From assembly GCF_034439435.1 (NCBI RefSeq), contig NZ_JAPCKJ010000006.1, forward strand, positions 1 through 64,000: 64,000 nt of DNA, given 5' to 3'. Both the position numbers and the translations under genes were made by a program. Below the pieces are notes generated by a model. The model made no database searches and was not told the origin of the DNA. It worked only from the letters and a program-made list of their open reading frames with translations. Position 1 is the first letter of the stretch; every line of letters begins with the position of its first letter. This document shows positions 41,001 to 50,015 of this stretch, piece after piece. Origin of the DNA: Sarcina sp034439435 (GTDB lineage: Bacteria; Bacillota; Clostridia; Clostridiales; Clostridiaceae).

Positions 41001-41029
41001 TTGACAATGGGTATTGCCTATGATACCAT
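41001..41029 (+). promoter_or_regulatory. rpoB promoter with extended -10
   Basis: TTGACA (41001-41006) is 17 bases from TACCAT (41024-41029), which is preceded by TGA, an extended -10 (TGn). Transcription would begin near 41036, giving a leader of about 160 bases. Confidence 0.7.
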
Positions 41030-41038
41030 AAGTAAATG

Positions 41039-41182
41039 TACTATTGTGTAATAGTATAAAGTTGAATATGAATTTTATGTATACTACAGAAAAAAATGGG
41101 TATACTAAAAAGATGATATTGTATGTAATCCGAAAGCGTAGGTCCTTAGGGAAAGTATGCTTTTGGCTATTTTAGTTTATAC
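41039..41182 (+). ncRNA. Structured leader RNA of rpoB (candidate cis-regulator)
   Basis: Three stems can be read. TACTATT/AATAGTA (41039-41045 with 41050-41056) is a 5' hairpin. CCGAAAGCGTA (41130-41140) pairs over 11 positions with TATGCTTTTGG (41156-41166). Outside it, GTATACTAAAA (41100-41110) pairs with TTTTAGTTTATAC (41170-41182) apart from a two-base bulge. The outer stem closes a junction and ends one or two bases before the rpoB ribosome binding site. I recognise no known riboswitch. Function is inferred. Confidence 0.55.
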
Positions 41183-41197
41183 AAGGGGTGAAAGTTG

Positions 41198-44100
41198 ATG
41201 GTACATCCTGTCCAAGTTGGAAAAAGAACGAGAATGAGCTTTGCAAAAGTCAAAGACGTGGCTGAAATGCCAAACCTAATTGAAATTCAATTAGATTCTT
41301 ACAAATGGTTTTTAGATGCAGGACTTTATGAAGTTTTTGATGATATTAATCCTATCTCAAACTTTACTGGAAATCTTGTGCTTGAGTTTGTAGGTTACAC
41401 TCTAGACATGGATAACATAAAATATTCAGTTGAAGAGTGCAAAGAAAGAGACACTACTTATGCTGCACCGCTAAAAGTAGCTGTAAGACTTCAAAACAAA
41501 GAGACTGGAGAAATAAAAGAACAAGAGGTATTTATGGGAGATTTCCCATTAATGACAGAGCAAGGAACTTTTATAATTAATGGTGCCGAAAGAGTTATTG
41601 TTTCTCAGTTAGTAAGATCACCAGGAGTTTACTATAATTATAATGTAGATAAAACTGGTAAAAAGCTGTTTTCAGCAACAGTTATACCTAACAGAGGTGC
41701 ATGGTTAGAGTATGAAACAGATTCAAATGATGTTATCTATGTAAGAATAGATAAAACAAGAAAACTTCCTATAAGTATATTAGGAAGAGCTATGGGCTTT
41801 GGAAGTGACCAAGAACTTTTAGAGTACTTTGGTGAAGAAGAAAGATTCAAAGCTACAATAGAAAAAGATAATACTAAGACTAAGGAAGAAGCATTACTAG
41901 AAATCTATAAGAGATTAAGACCAGGTGAACCACCTACAGTTGATAGTGCTGTTAGTTTAATAGATTCTTTATTCTTCGACGCTAAGAGATACGACTTATC
42001 AAGAGTTGGTAGATACAAGTTTAATAAAAAACTTGCAATTGGTTTAAGAATAGCTAACCAAATAGCAGCAGAAGACATAGTAGATAGATTAACTGGTGAA
42101 GTTTTAGTTTCAAAAGGTGAAAAAATATCAAGAACTAAAGCTGAAGAGATCCAAAATAGAGGAATAAATTCAGTAGATGTTTTAGTTGAAGACAGAGTAA
42201 TTAGAGTTATAGGTAATCACTTTGTAGATATACATAAGTGTGTGGACTTTGATATATCAGATTTAAATATCAGAGAATTAGTTCACTATCCAACATTAAG
42301 AGAAATCTTAGATAACTATTCTGATGAAGAAACTATAAAAGAAGAAATCAAAAAGAATATGACAAGACTTATTCCTAAACACATCATCAAAGATGATATA
42401 TTTGCTACAATAAGTTACCAAATAGGATTAGCTTATAACATTGGATATATTGATGATATAGATCACTTAGGAAACAGAAGATTAAGAAGTGTTGGAGAGC
42501 TTTTACAAAACCAATTCAGAATTGGTTTATCAAGAATGGAAAGAGTAGTTAAAGAGAGAATGACTATTCAAGACCAAGAAGCTATTACACCACAACAATT
42601 AATCAATATAAGACCTGTAGCAGCAGCTATAAAAGAATTCTTTGGTAGTTCACAGTTATCACAGTTCATGGATCAAACAAACCCATTATCTGAGTTAACT
42701 CACAAGAGAAGATTATCAGCTCTTGGACCAGGAGGTCTTTCAAGAGAAAGAGCTGGTTTCGAAGTTAGAGACGTTCACCACTCTCATTATGGTAGAATGT
42801 GTCCTATCGAGACTCCAGAGGGACCAAACATAGGTCTTATAAACTCATTAGCTACTTATGCTAAGGTTAATGAGTATGGATTTATCGAAACTCCTTATAG
42901 AGTTGTTGATAAAGAAGAAGGAAGAGTAACAGGTGAAATAAGATATTTCACAGCTGATGAGGAAGACCAATACCTAGTAGCTCAGGCTAATGAGCCATTA
43001 GACGAAAATGGATGCTTTATAGATAAGAAAGTAACTGTTAGAGATAAAGGTGAGGTATTAGTAGTTCCAAATAAAGATGTTGACTTAATGGACGTTTCTC
43101 CAAGACAGTTAGTATCTGTTGCAACAGCAATGATACCTTTCTTAGAGAACGATGACGCATCAAGAGCTCTAATGGGATCAAACATGCAACGTCAGGCAGT
43201 TCCATTATTAAAACCATATGCTCCAATAGTTGGTACTGGAATAGAGTACAAAGCAGCTGTAGACTCAGGAGTTCTTCCAAAGGCTAAAAATGCTGGTGAA
43301 GTAGTTTATGTAAGTGCTAATGAAGTAAGAGTTAAAAGAGAATTAGATGGTGGTGTTGATACTTATAGACTTCTTAAATTCAAGAGAAGTAACCAAGGTA
43401 CTTGTATAAACCAAAGACCAATAGTGGCTAAAGGTGATTGGGTACTTAAAGGTGAAGTATTAGCAGATGGACCTTCAACTGATTTAGGAGAAATAGCTTT
43501 AGGTAAAAACATAAGAATGGGATTCATTACTTGGGAAGGATATAACTACGAGGATGCTATGCTTATCTCAGAAGAGTTAGTGAGAGAAGACGTATTTACA
43601 TCAATCCACATAGAAGAGTATGAATGTGAAGCTAGAGATACTAAGTTAGGACCTGAAGAAATAACTAGAGATATTCCAAACGTAAGTGAGGATGCTTTAA
43701 AAGATATAGATGAAAGAGGTATAATCAGAATCGGTGCTGAGGTAAGATCAGGAGATATTCTTGTAGGAAAAGTAACACCTAAAGGAGAAACTGAACTTAC
43801 TGCTGAGGAAAGATTATTAAGAGCTATCTTTGGTGAGAAAGCTAGAGAAGTAAGAGATACTTCTTTAAGAGTTCCACACGGGGAAGCCGGTATAATAGTT
43901 GATGTAAAAGTATTTACAAGAGAAAATGGAGATGATTTATCACCAGGAGTTAATGAACTTGTAAGATGTTATATTGCTCAAAAGAGAAAGATATCTGTTG
44001 GAGATAAGATGGCAGGTCGTCATGGTAATAAAGGGGTTATCTCAAGAGTATTACCAGAAGAAGATATGCCATTCTTACCAGATGGTAGACCACTTCAAAT

Positions 44101-44899
44101 ATGCTTAAATCCACTAGGGGTTCCATCACGTATGAACATCGGTCAGGTACTAGAGGTTCACTTAGGATGGGCTGCAAGTGCTTTAGGATGGCACATTGCA
44201 ACACCTGTTTTTGATGGTGCAACAGAAAGTGATATAGAAGACTGCTTAGAAAAAGCTGGTTACAACAGAAATGGAAAAACAGTTTTAAGAGATGGTAGAA
44301 CTGGTGAAGAGTTTGATAACACAGTAACTGTTGGTATCATGTACATCTTAAAACTTGCTCACTTAGTTGATGATAAGATCCATGCTAGATCAACAGGACC
44401 TTACTCATTAGTAACTCAACAGCCACTTGGTGGTAAGGCACAATTCGGAGGACAAAGATTCGGAGAGATGGAGGTTTGGGCATTAGAAGCATATGGTGCA
44501 GCTCATACTCTTCAAGAAATACTTACTGTTAAGTCAGATGACGTTGTAGGTAGAGTTAAAACTTACGAAGCTATTGTTAAAGGTGAAAATATTCCTGAAC
44601 CAGGAGTGCCAGAATCATTTAAGGTTCTTATTAAAGAACTTCAAGCTTTATGCTTAGATGTTAAAGTCTTAAATGACAACAATCAAGAGGTTAAATTCAA
44701 AGAATTAGCTGAAGAAGATGAGGAAATCGAAGTGTTAGAAGTTAACATGGAGGGTACTGAAGATTCAACAGAAGAAACTAAGGAAGAAAAAGGGGAAGCA
44801 TACATCCCAGCAGAAGAAATTGAAGAAGAAATAGACTACGAAAACATAGACCTATTAGACTTCACAAGTGATTTAGACATAGAAGATGATTTTAACTAG
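41198..44899 (+). CDS. rpoB: DNA-directed RNA polymerase beta subunit
   Basis: About 1233 residues. The rifampicin-binding cluster reads SSQLSQFMDQTNPLSELTHKRRLSALGPGG, with the usual susceptible residues. The fork loop, the RHGNKGVIS lysine region and the C-terminal GGKAQFGGQRFGEMEVWALEAYGA clamp connector are intact. The C-terminal tail is strongly acidic. ATG at 41198 follows AGGGGTG. It is preceded by its own promoter and a structured leader, and rpoC follows. Confidence 0.98.
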   Translation: MVHPVQVGKRTRMSFAKVKDVAEMPNLIEIQLDSYKWFLDAGLYEVFDDINPISNFTGNLVLEFVGYTLDMDNIKYSVEECKERDTTYAAPLKVAVRLQNKETGEIKEQEVFMGDFPLMTEQGTFIINGAERVIVSQLVRSPGVYYNYNVDKTGKKLFSATVIPNRGAWLEYETDSNDVIYVRIDKTRKLPISILGRAMGFGSDQELLEYFGEEERFKATIEKDNTKTKEEALLEIYKRLRPGEPPTVDSAVSLIDSLFFDAKRYDLSRVGRYKFNKKLAIGLRIANQIAAEDIVDRLTGEVLVSKGEKISRTKAEEIQNRGINSVDVLVEDRVIRVIGNHFVDIHKCVDFDISDLNIRELVHYPTLREILDNYSDEETIKEEIKKNMTRLIPKHIIKDDIFATISYQIGLAYNIGYIDDIDHLGNRRLRSVGELLQNQFRIGLSRMERVVKERMTIQDQEAITPQQLINIRPVAAAIKEFFGSSQLSQFMDQTNPLSELTHKRRLSALGPGGLSRERAGFEVRDVHHSHYGRMCPIETPEGPNIGLINSLATYAKVNEYGFIETPYRVVDKEEGRVTGEIRYFTADEEDQYLVAQANEPLDENGCFIDKKVTVRDKGEVLVVPNKDVDLMDVSPRQLVSVATAMIPFLENDDASRALMGSNMQRQAVPLLKPYAPIVGTGIEYKAAVDSGVLPKAKNAGEVVYVSANEVRVKRELDGGVDTYRLLKFKRSNQGTCINQRPIVAKGDWVLKGEVLADGPSTDLGEIALGKNIRMGFITWEGYNYEDAMLISEELVREDVFTSIHIEEYECEARDTKLGPEEITRDIPNVSEDALKDIDERGIIRIGAEVRSGDILVGKVTPKGETELTAEERLLRAIFGEKAREVRDTSLRVPHGEAGIIVDVKVFTRENGDDLSPGVNELVRCYIAQKRKISVGDKMAGRHGNKGVISRVLPEEDMPFLPDGRPLQICLNPLGVPSRMNIGQVLEVHLGWAASALGWHIATPVFDGATESDIEDCLEKAGYNRNGKTVLRDGRTGEEFDNTVTVGIMYILKLAHLVDDKIHARSTGPYSLVTQQPLGGKAQFGGQRFGEMEVWALEAYGAAHTLQEILTVKSDDVVGRVKTYEAIVKGENIPEPGVPESFKVLIKELQALCLDVKVLNDNNQEVKFKELAEEDEEIEVLEVNMEGTEDSTEETKEEKGEAYIPAEEIEEEIDYENIDLLDFTSDLDIEDDFN

Positions 44900-44912
44900 G
44901 ATATAAAGTGTT

Positions 44913-44936
44913 CCCTTACTCACACGAGTAAGGGGA
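44913..44936 (+). other. Hairpin between rpoB and rpoC
   Basis: CCCTTACTC (44913-44921) pairs with GAGTAAGGG (44926-44934) around a four-base loop. Only a weak T-stretch follows, so it is more likely an RNA processing or stability site than a terminator. Confidence 0.55.
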
Positions 44937-44978
44937 TATTTAAAAATTCACATTAAACTATGAAGGGAGGACACACCC

Positions 44979-47900
44979 TTGTTCGAATTAAATAATTTTG
45001 ATGCTTTACAAATCGGGTTAGCATCTCCAGAACAAATTAGAGAGTGGTCTAGAGGAGAAGTAAAGAAACCTGAAACTATTAATTATAGAACATTAAAACC
45101 TGAGAGAGACGGATTATTCTGTGAAAGAATATTCGGACCTATAAAAGACTGGGAATGTCACTGTGGAAAATACAAAAGAGTTAGATATAAAGGTATTGTA
45201 TGTGACAGATGTGGTGTTGAAGTAACTAAATCTAAAGTTAGAAGAGAGAGAATGGCTCATATTGAATTAGCTGCGCCTGTATCTCATATATGGTATTTCA
45301 AAGGAATACCTTCAAGAATGGGATTAATTCTTGATATGTCACCAAGAGCTTTAGAGAAAGTTCTATATTTTGCATCATATATAGTTATCGACCCAAAAGA
45401 AACTTCATTATTAAAGAAACAACTTCTTAATGAAAAAGAATATAGAGAAGCGTGTGACAAATATGGAGAAGAAAGCTTTGTAGCTGGAATGGGTGCAGAA
45501 GCTGTTAAAACTTTATTATCAGAAATAGATTTAGAGAGAACTGCTGCTGAACTTAAAGAAGAATTAAAGCAAAGCACAGGTCAGAAAAAAGTTAGAATAA
45601 TAAGAAGATTAGAAGTTGTAGAATCATTCAAATCATCAGGAAATAAACCTGAGTGGATGGTAGTTGATGTAATACCAGTTATACCACCTGATTTAAGACC
45701 AATGGTTCAATTAGATGGAGGTAGATTTGCTACTTCAGATTTAAATGATTTATACAGAAGAGTTATAAATAGAAACAATAGACTTAAGAAGTTATTAGAC
45801 CTTGGAGCTCCTGACATAATAGTTAGAAACGAAAAAAGAATGCTTCAAGAAGCTGTAGATGCTTTAATAGATAACGGTAGAAGAGGGAGACCAGTTACTG
45901 GTCCTGGAAACAGACCTCTTAAATCATTATCAGATATGCTTAAAGGTAAGCAAGGAAGATTCAGACAAAACCTTCTTGGTAAGAGGGTTGACTATTCAGG
46001 AAGATCAGTTATCGTTGTTGGACCAGAATTAAAAATGTATCAATGTGGTCTTCCAAAGGAAATGGCTTTAGAGCTATTCAAACCTTTTGTTATGAAAAAG
46101 TTAGTTGAAGACGGAGTTGCTCATAACATAAAGAGTGCTAAGAGAATGGTTGAAAGAGTAATGCCACAAGTCTGGGATGTACTTGAAGAAGTTATTGCAG
46201 ATCATCCAGTATTACTAAACAGAGCACCTACTCTACATAGATTAGGTATTCAAGCATTCCAACCAGTATTAGTTGAAGGTAGAGCTATAAAACTTCATCC
46301 ACTTGTTTGTACAGCATACAACGCTGACTTCGATGGAGACCAGATGGCTGTTCACGTACCTTTATCAGTTGAAGCACAAGCTGAGGCTAGATTCTTAATG
46401 CTTGCTGCAGGTAATATAATGAAACCTTCTGATGGTAGACCAGTTTGTGTACCTACTCAGGATATGGTTCTAGGTTCATATTACTTAACAATGGATAAAG
46501 ATGGTGCTAAAGGTGAAGGAAAATACTTCTCATCATTTGATGAAGTAATAATGGCATATCAATTAAAAGAAGTTGATGTTCATGCTAAGATCAATGTGAA
46601 AGTTTCTAAGGAAATAAACGGAGAAATTAAGTCAGGAATAATCAAAACAACTCCAGGATTTATAATTTTCAATGAATGTATACCTCAAGATTTAGGGTTC
46701 GTTAATAGAGAAAATCCTGAAGAAATGTTTAATTTAGAAATAGACTTCTTAATAACTAAAAAGTCATTAGGAAAAATAATAGATAAATGTTACTTAAAGC
46801 ATGGTCCAACTAAGACTTCAATAATGCTTGATAACATAAAAGCAACAGGATATCATTATTCATCAATCGGAGCTGTTACAGTAGCTGCTTCAGATATGAT
46901 AGTTCCTCAAAAGAAATATGAACTATTAAAAGAAGCTGATGAAACTGTAGATAAGATCGAAAAAATGTATAGAAGAGGTCTTATATCTGAAGATGAAAGA
47001 TATGAAAGAGTTATAGAAAAATGGACTGAGACTACTGAAGAAGTTGCAGATACATTGATGAATAGTTTGGATAAATTTAACCCAATATTCATGATGGCAG
47101 ATTCAGGAGCCAGAGGATCTAAGTCACAGATTAAACAGTTAGCTGGTATGAGAGGACTTATGGCGAGTCCATCAGGTAAAATCATCGAGTTACCAATCAG
47201 AGCATCATTCAGAGAAGGTCTTGATGTATTAGAATACTTTATATCTACTCACGGAGCTAGAAAAGGTAACGCCGATACAGCACTTAAAACTGCTGACTCA
47301 GGTTACTTAACAAGAAGACTTGTTGACGTAAGCCAAGATGTTATAGTAAGAGAGCATGATTGTGGAACTCAAAATGGTATTTACGTTGAAGAAATAAAAG
47401 AAGGTTCAGAAGTAGTTGAACAATTAGCTGAAAGATTAACAGGAAGATATACTGCTGAAGATGTTTTCCATCCAGAAACTGGAGAGCTTTTAGCTGCAAA
47501 AGATACTTATATGGATCCAATTTTAGCGGAAAAAATAGCTGATACTGGAATTCAAAAAGTAAAAATAAGATCAGTATTTACATGTGATTCTAAGGTTGGG
47601 GTATGTACTAAGTGTTATGGTATGAACATGGCAACATCATATAAAATTAATATTGGTGAAGCTGTTGGTATCGTAGCTGCTCAATCAATCGGAGAACCAG
47701 GAACACAGCTTACAATGAGAACATTCCATACAGGTGGAGTTGCGGGAGCCGATATAACTCAAGGTCTTCCAAGGGTTGAAGAGTTATTCGAAGCAAGAAA
47801 ACCAAAAGGGTTAGCAATTGTAAGTGAAGTTGCAGGTACTGTAAGAATAGAAGAAACTAAGAAGAAGAGAACAGTCTATGTTGTTACTGATTCAGGAGAA

Positions 47901-48515
47901 GAATATAGCTACGATATACCATTTGGATCAAGATTAAAAGTTAAAGATGGTATAGCTATAGGAGCTGGAGATGAAATAACAGAAGGTTCAGTTAATCCAC
48001 ATGATATCATGAGCATTAAAGGTGTTGATGGTGCAAGAGAGTACTTACTTTCAGAAGTTCAAAAAGTTTATAGACTTCAAGGGGTTGATATCAACGATAA
48101 GCACTTAGAAGTTGTTGTTAGACAAATGACTAGAAAGGTTAAGATAACTGAGCAAGGTGATACTAATTTATTACCAGGTGTAATGATTGATATATTCGAT
48201 TTCAGAGCTGAAAATGAAAGAGTTGAAAGTTTTGGAGGAGAAAAAGCTCAAGGAGATATAGTTCTTCTTGGTATTACTAAAGCAGCTCTTGCTACAGATA
48301 GTTTCTTATCAGCAGCATCATTCCAAGAAACAACAAGAGTTCTTACTGATGCAGCAATTAAAGGAAAGATTGATCCTCTTGTTGGATTAAAAGAAAATGT
48401 TATAATTGGTAAGTTAATTCCAGCAGGTACAGGTATGATGAAATACAGATCATTAAAATTAAATACTGAAAATAATAATCAAGAAGCTGAAACAATAATT
48501 GAGATTGAAGAATAA
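44979..48515 (+). CDS. rpoC: DNA-directed RNA polymerase beta' subunit
   Basis: 1178 residues. N-terminal zinc ligands are in CHCGKYKR and CDRCGVE. The catalytic magnesium loop is NADFDGDQMAVH near residue 450. The second zinc site includes CDSKVGVCTKCYG, and the trigger loop/bridge helix region around GEPGTQLTMRTFHTGG is complete. The start is TTG, nine bases after GGGAGG. It is the last gene of the rpoBC unit. Confidence 0.98.
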   Translation: MFELNNFDALQIGLASPEQIREWSRGEVKKPETINYRTLKPERDGLFCERIFGPIKDWECHCGKYKRVRYKGIVCDRCGVEVTKSKVRRERMAHIELAAPVSHIWYFKGIPSRMGLILDMSPRALEKVLYFASYIVIDPKETSLLKKQLLNEKEYREACDKYGEESFVAGMGAEAVKTLLSEIDLERTAAELKEELKQSTGQKKVRIIRRLEVVESFKSSGNKPEWMVVDVIPVIPPDLRPMVQLDGGRFATSDLNDLYRRVINRNNRLKKLLDLGAPDIIVRNEKRMLQEAVDALIDNGRRGRPVTGPGNRPLKSLSDMLKGKQGRFRQNLLGKRVDYSGRSVIVVGPELKMYQCGLPKEMALELFKPFVMKKLVEDGVAHNIKSAKRMVERVMPQVWDVLEEVIADHPVLLNRAPTLHRLGIQAFQPVLVEGRAIKLHPLVCTAYNADFDGDQMAVHVPLSVEAQAEARFLMLAAGNIMKPSDGRPVCVPTQDMVLGSYYLTMDKDGAKGEGKYFSSFDEVIMAYQLKEVDVHAKINVKVSKEINGEIKSGIIKTTPGFIIFNECIPQDLGFVNRENPEEMFNLEIDFLITKKSLGKIIDKCYLKHGPTKTSIMLDNIKATGYHYSSIGAVTVAASDMIVPQKKYELLKEADETVDKIEKMYRRGLISEDERYERVIEKWTETTEEVADTLMNSLDKFNPIFMMADSGARGSKSQIKQLAGMRGLMASPSGKIIELPIRASFREGLDVLEYFISTHGARKGNADTALKTADSGYLTRRLVDVSQDVIVREHDCGTQNGIYVEEIKEGSEVVEQLAERLTGRYTAEDVFHPETGELLAAKDTYMDPILAEKIADTGIQKVKIRSVFTCDSKVGVCTKCYGMNMATSYKINIGEAVGIVAAQSIGEPGTQLTMRTFHTGGVAGADITQGLPRVEELFEARKPKGLAIVSEVAGTVRIEETKKKRTVYVVTDSGEEYSYDIPFGSRLKVKDGIAIGAGDEITEGSVNPHDIMSIKGVDGAREYLLSEVQKVYRLQGVDINDKHLEVVVRQMTRKVKITEQGDTNLLPGVMIDIFDFRAENERVESFGGEKAQGDIVLLGITKAALATDSFLSAASFQETTRVLTDAAIKGKIDPLVGLKENVIIGKLIPAGTGMMKYRSLKLNTENNNQEAETIIEIEE

Positions 48516-48526
48516 GATTAATTTTG

Positions 48527-48555
48527 TTGACAGTAGTATTCTTAGATGATAAAAT
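48527..48555 (+). promoter_or_regulatory. Promoter upstream of the L7Ae-like gene and str operon
   Basis: TTGACA (48527-48532), 17 bases, then TAAAAT (48550-48555), preceded by TGA, which gives an extended -10. It starts right after the rpoC stop, so the L7Ae-like gene and the str operon can be transcribed apart from rpoBC. Confidence 0.85.
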
Positions 48556-48627
48556 ACAGTTTGTGTGCTTAGCAAAGTACTAAGGGATTAACTTGTCTAC
48601 ATGATTATTTACAATGGAGGTAATCTT

Positions 48628-48867
48628 ATGGTAGACAGACTTTTAGGAAAAAAAGTTATTGGCATAAAACAATCCACAAAAGCTATAAAGAACGATGAAG
48701 GAAAAATTTTGTATGTTGCAAAAGATGCTAACGATAAAATAGTTGCTCCATTGGTAGAATTAGCAAAAAAATGTGGAATTGAAGTGAAACATGTTAAAAG
48801 CATGAAAGTTTTAGGAGAAATGTGCGGTATAGATGTAAAATCAGCTGCAGCATTAATCTTAGATTAA
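48628..48867 (+). CDS. rplGB: L7Ae-like ribosomal protein (YbxF, K-turn binding)
   Basis: A 79-residue L7Ae/L30e-fold protein found between rpoC and rpsL in Firmicutes. The VAKDANDKIVAPLVELAKKCGIEV segment matches the K-turn-binding surface. In Bacillus YbxF binds K-turn RNA and associates with ribosomes in growing cells, but its role is unclear. ATG at 48628 follows ATGGAGG; an ATG nine codons earlier lies before that site. Confidence 0.9.
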   Translation: MVDRLLGKKVIGIKQSTKAIKNDEGKILYVAKDANDKIVAPLVELAKKCGIEVKHVKSMKVLGEMCGIDVKSAAALILD

Positions 48868-48924
48868 CGTGTTAACATCTAAAATTTATATAGATAGTTA
48901 AATAATTTATCAGGAGGTGAAAGT

Positions 48925-49305
48925 ATGCCAACTATAAGCCAATTAGTAAGAAAAGGCAGAAAAACAGTAGCATCAAAATCAACTGCACCAGCTCTTAAAG
49001 AGTGTCCACAAAAAAGAGGAGTTTGTACTGTAGTTAAAACAACTACTCCTAAGAAACCTAACTCAGCGTTAAGAAAAATTGCTAGGGTAAGATTAACTAA
49101 TGGATACGAAGTAACAGCTTACATTCCTGGTGTAGGCCACAACTTACAAGAGCATAGTGTTGTTCTTATAAGAGGTGGAAGAGTTAAAGACCTTCCTGGT
49201 GTTAGATACCATATAGTAAGAGGAGCTTTAGACTCAGCTGGAGTAGCTAACAGAATGCAAGGAAGATCAAAGTACGGTGCTAAGAAACCAAAGCAAAAAA
49301 AATAG
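48925..49305 (+). CDS. rpsL: 30S ribosomal protein S12
   Basis: A 126-residue S12 at the decoding centre. [18 protein letters not shown] and [13 protein letters not shown] hold the lysines where streptomycin-resistance changes arise; both have the usual susceptible residues. ATG follows CAGGAGGTG. It starts the str operon rpsL-rpsG-fusA-tuf. A long, structured spacer separates it from rpsG. Confidence 0.97.
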
Positions 49306-49464
49306 TTATTGCTTAAACTTAGTTTAAGTGCTGTGTCTTCAAGTTTAGATAGATAACTGTTCGAAGTTTAAATATAGATTATGAAGCAAGCACTTTACGA
49401 CAATCGATTAAGTTGTGTCGAGTACCGATGAACTTAAACAAAAATTGTTAAGGAGGGAAGAAAA
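49306..49464 (+). ncRNA. Structured rpsL-rpsG spacer RNA
   Basis: The 159-base spacer is unusually long for an operon interior. It has a CTTAAAC/GTTTAAG hairpin near the start, AAGTGCT (about 49327) facing AGCACTT (about 49389), a CGACA/TGTCG hairpin (about 49398-49420), and AGTACCGATGAAC (49421-49433), which recurs after the second tuf. In E. coli S7 represses its own operon from this same intergenic position; a similar role here is an inference. Confidence 0.5.
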
Positions 49465-49935
49465 GTGCCAAGAAAAGGACATATTGCAAAAAGAGATGTA
49501 TTACCAGATCCAGTGTACAATTCAAAAGTTGTTACTAAGTTAATAAATAACGTAATGGAAGATGGTAAAAAAGGAGTAGCACAAAAAATATGCTACGATG
49601 CTTTCCAAATAATCAGTGAGAAAACTGGCAGAGATGCTATGGAAGTTTTTGAGGAAGCAATGAACAACATAATGCCTTTATTAGAGGTTAAAGCTAGAAG
49701 AATAGGTGGTGCTAACTACCAAGTTCCAATAGAAGTAAGACCTGAAAGAAGACAGACTTTAGGATTAAGATGGCTTCTTGTTGCTTCAAGAAAAAGAGGC
49801 GAGAAGTACATGAGAGAAAGATTAGCTGGAGAATTAATGGATGCAGCTAACAATACTGGAGCAGCTGTTAAGAAGAGAGAAGATACTCATAAAATGGCTG
49901 AAGCTAATAAAGCATTTGCTCATTACAGATATTAA
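49465..49935 (+). CDS. rpsG: 30S ribosomal protein S7
   Basis: A 156-residue head-assembly protein of the 30S subunit. GTG start follows AAGGAGGG. The signature DPVYNSKVVTKLINNVMEDGKKGVAQKI and the ARRIGGANYQVPIEV beta-hairpin are present. It is preceded by a structured spacer and followed by a hairpin before fusA, so expression may be tuned within the str operon. Confidence 0.97.
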   Translation: MPRKGHIAKRDVLPDPVYNSKVVTKLINNVMEDGKKGVAQKICYDAFQIISEKTGRDAMEVFEEAMNNIMPLLEVKARRIGGANYQVPIEVRPERRQTLGLRWLLVASRKRGEKYMRERLAGELMDAANNTGAAVKKREDTHKMAEANKAFAHYRY

Positions 49936-49943
49936 TAAAATGG

Positions 49944-49977
49944 AACTGTTTTGGCTAAGAGCCAAAACAGTTTTGTT
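49944..49977 (+). terminator. Intra-operon terminator-like hairpin, rpsG-fusA
   Basis: AACTGTTTTGGCT (49944-49956) pairs perfectly with AGCCAAAACAGTT (49960-49972), followed by TTGTTG. It probably gives partial termination or marks an mRNA processing site between rpsG and fusA. Confidence 0.7.
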
Positions 49978-50015
49978 GAATTTAAAAACACTATACGTTG
50001 AGAGGAGGAGTCACA

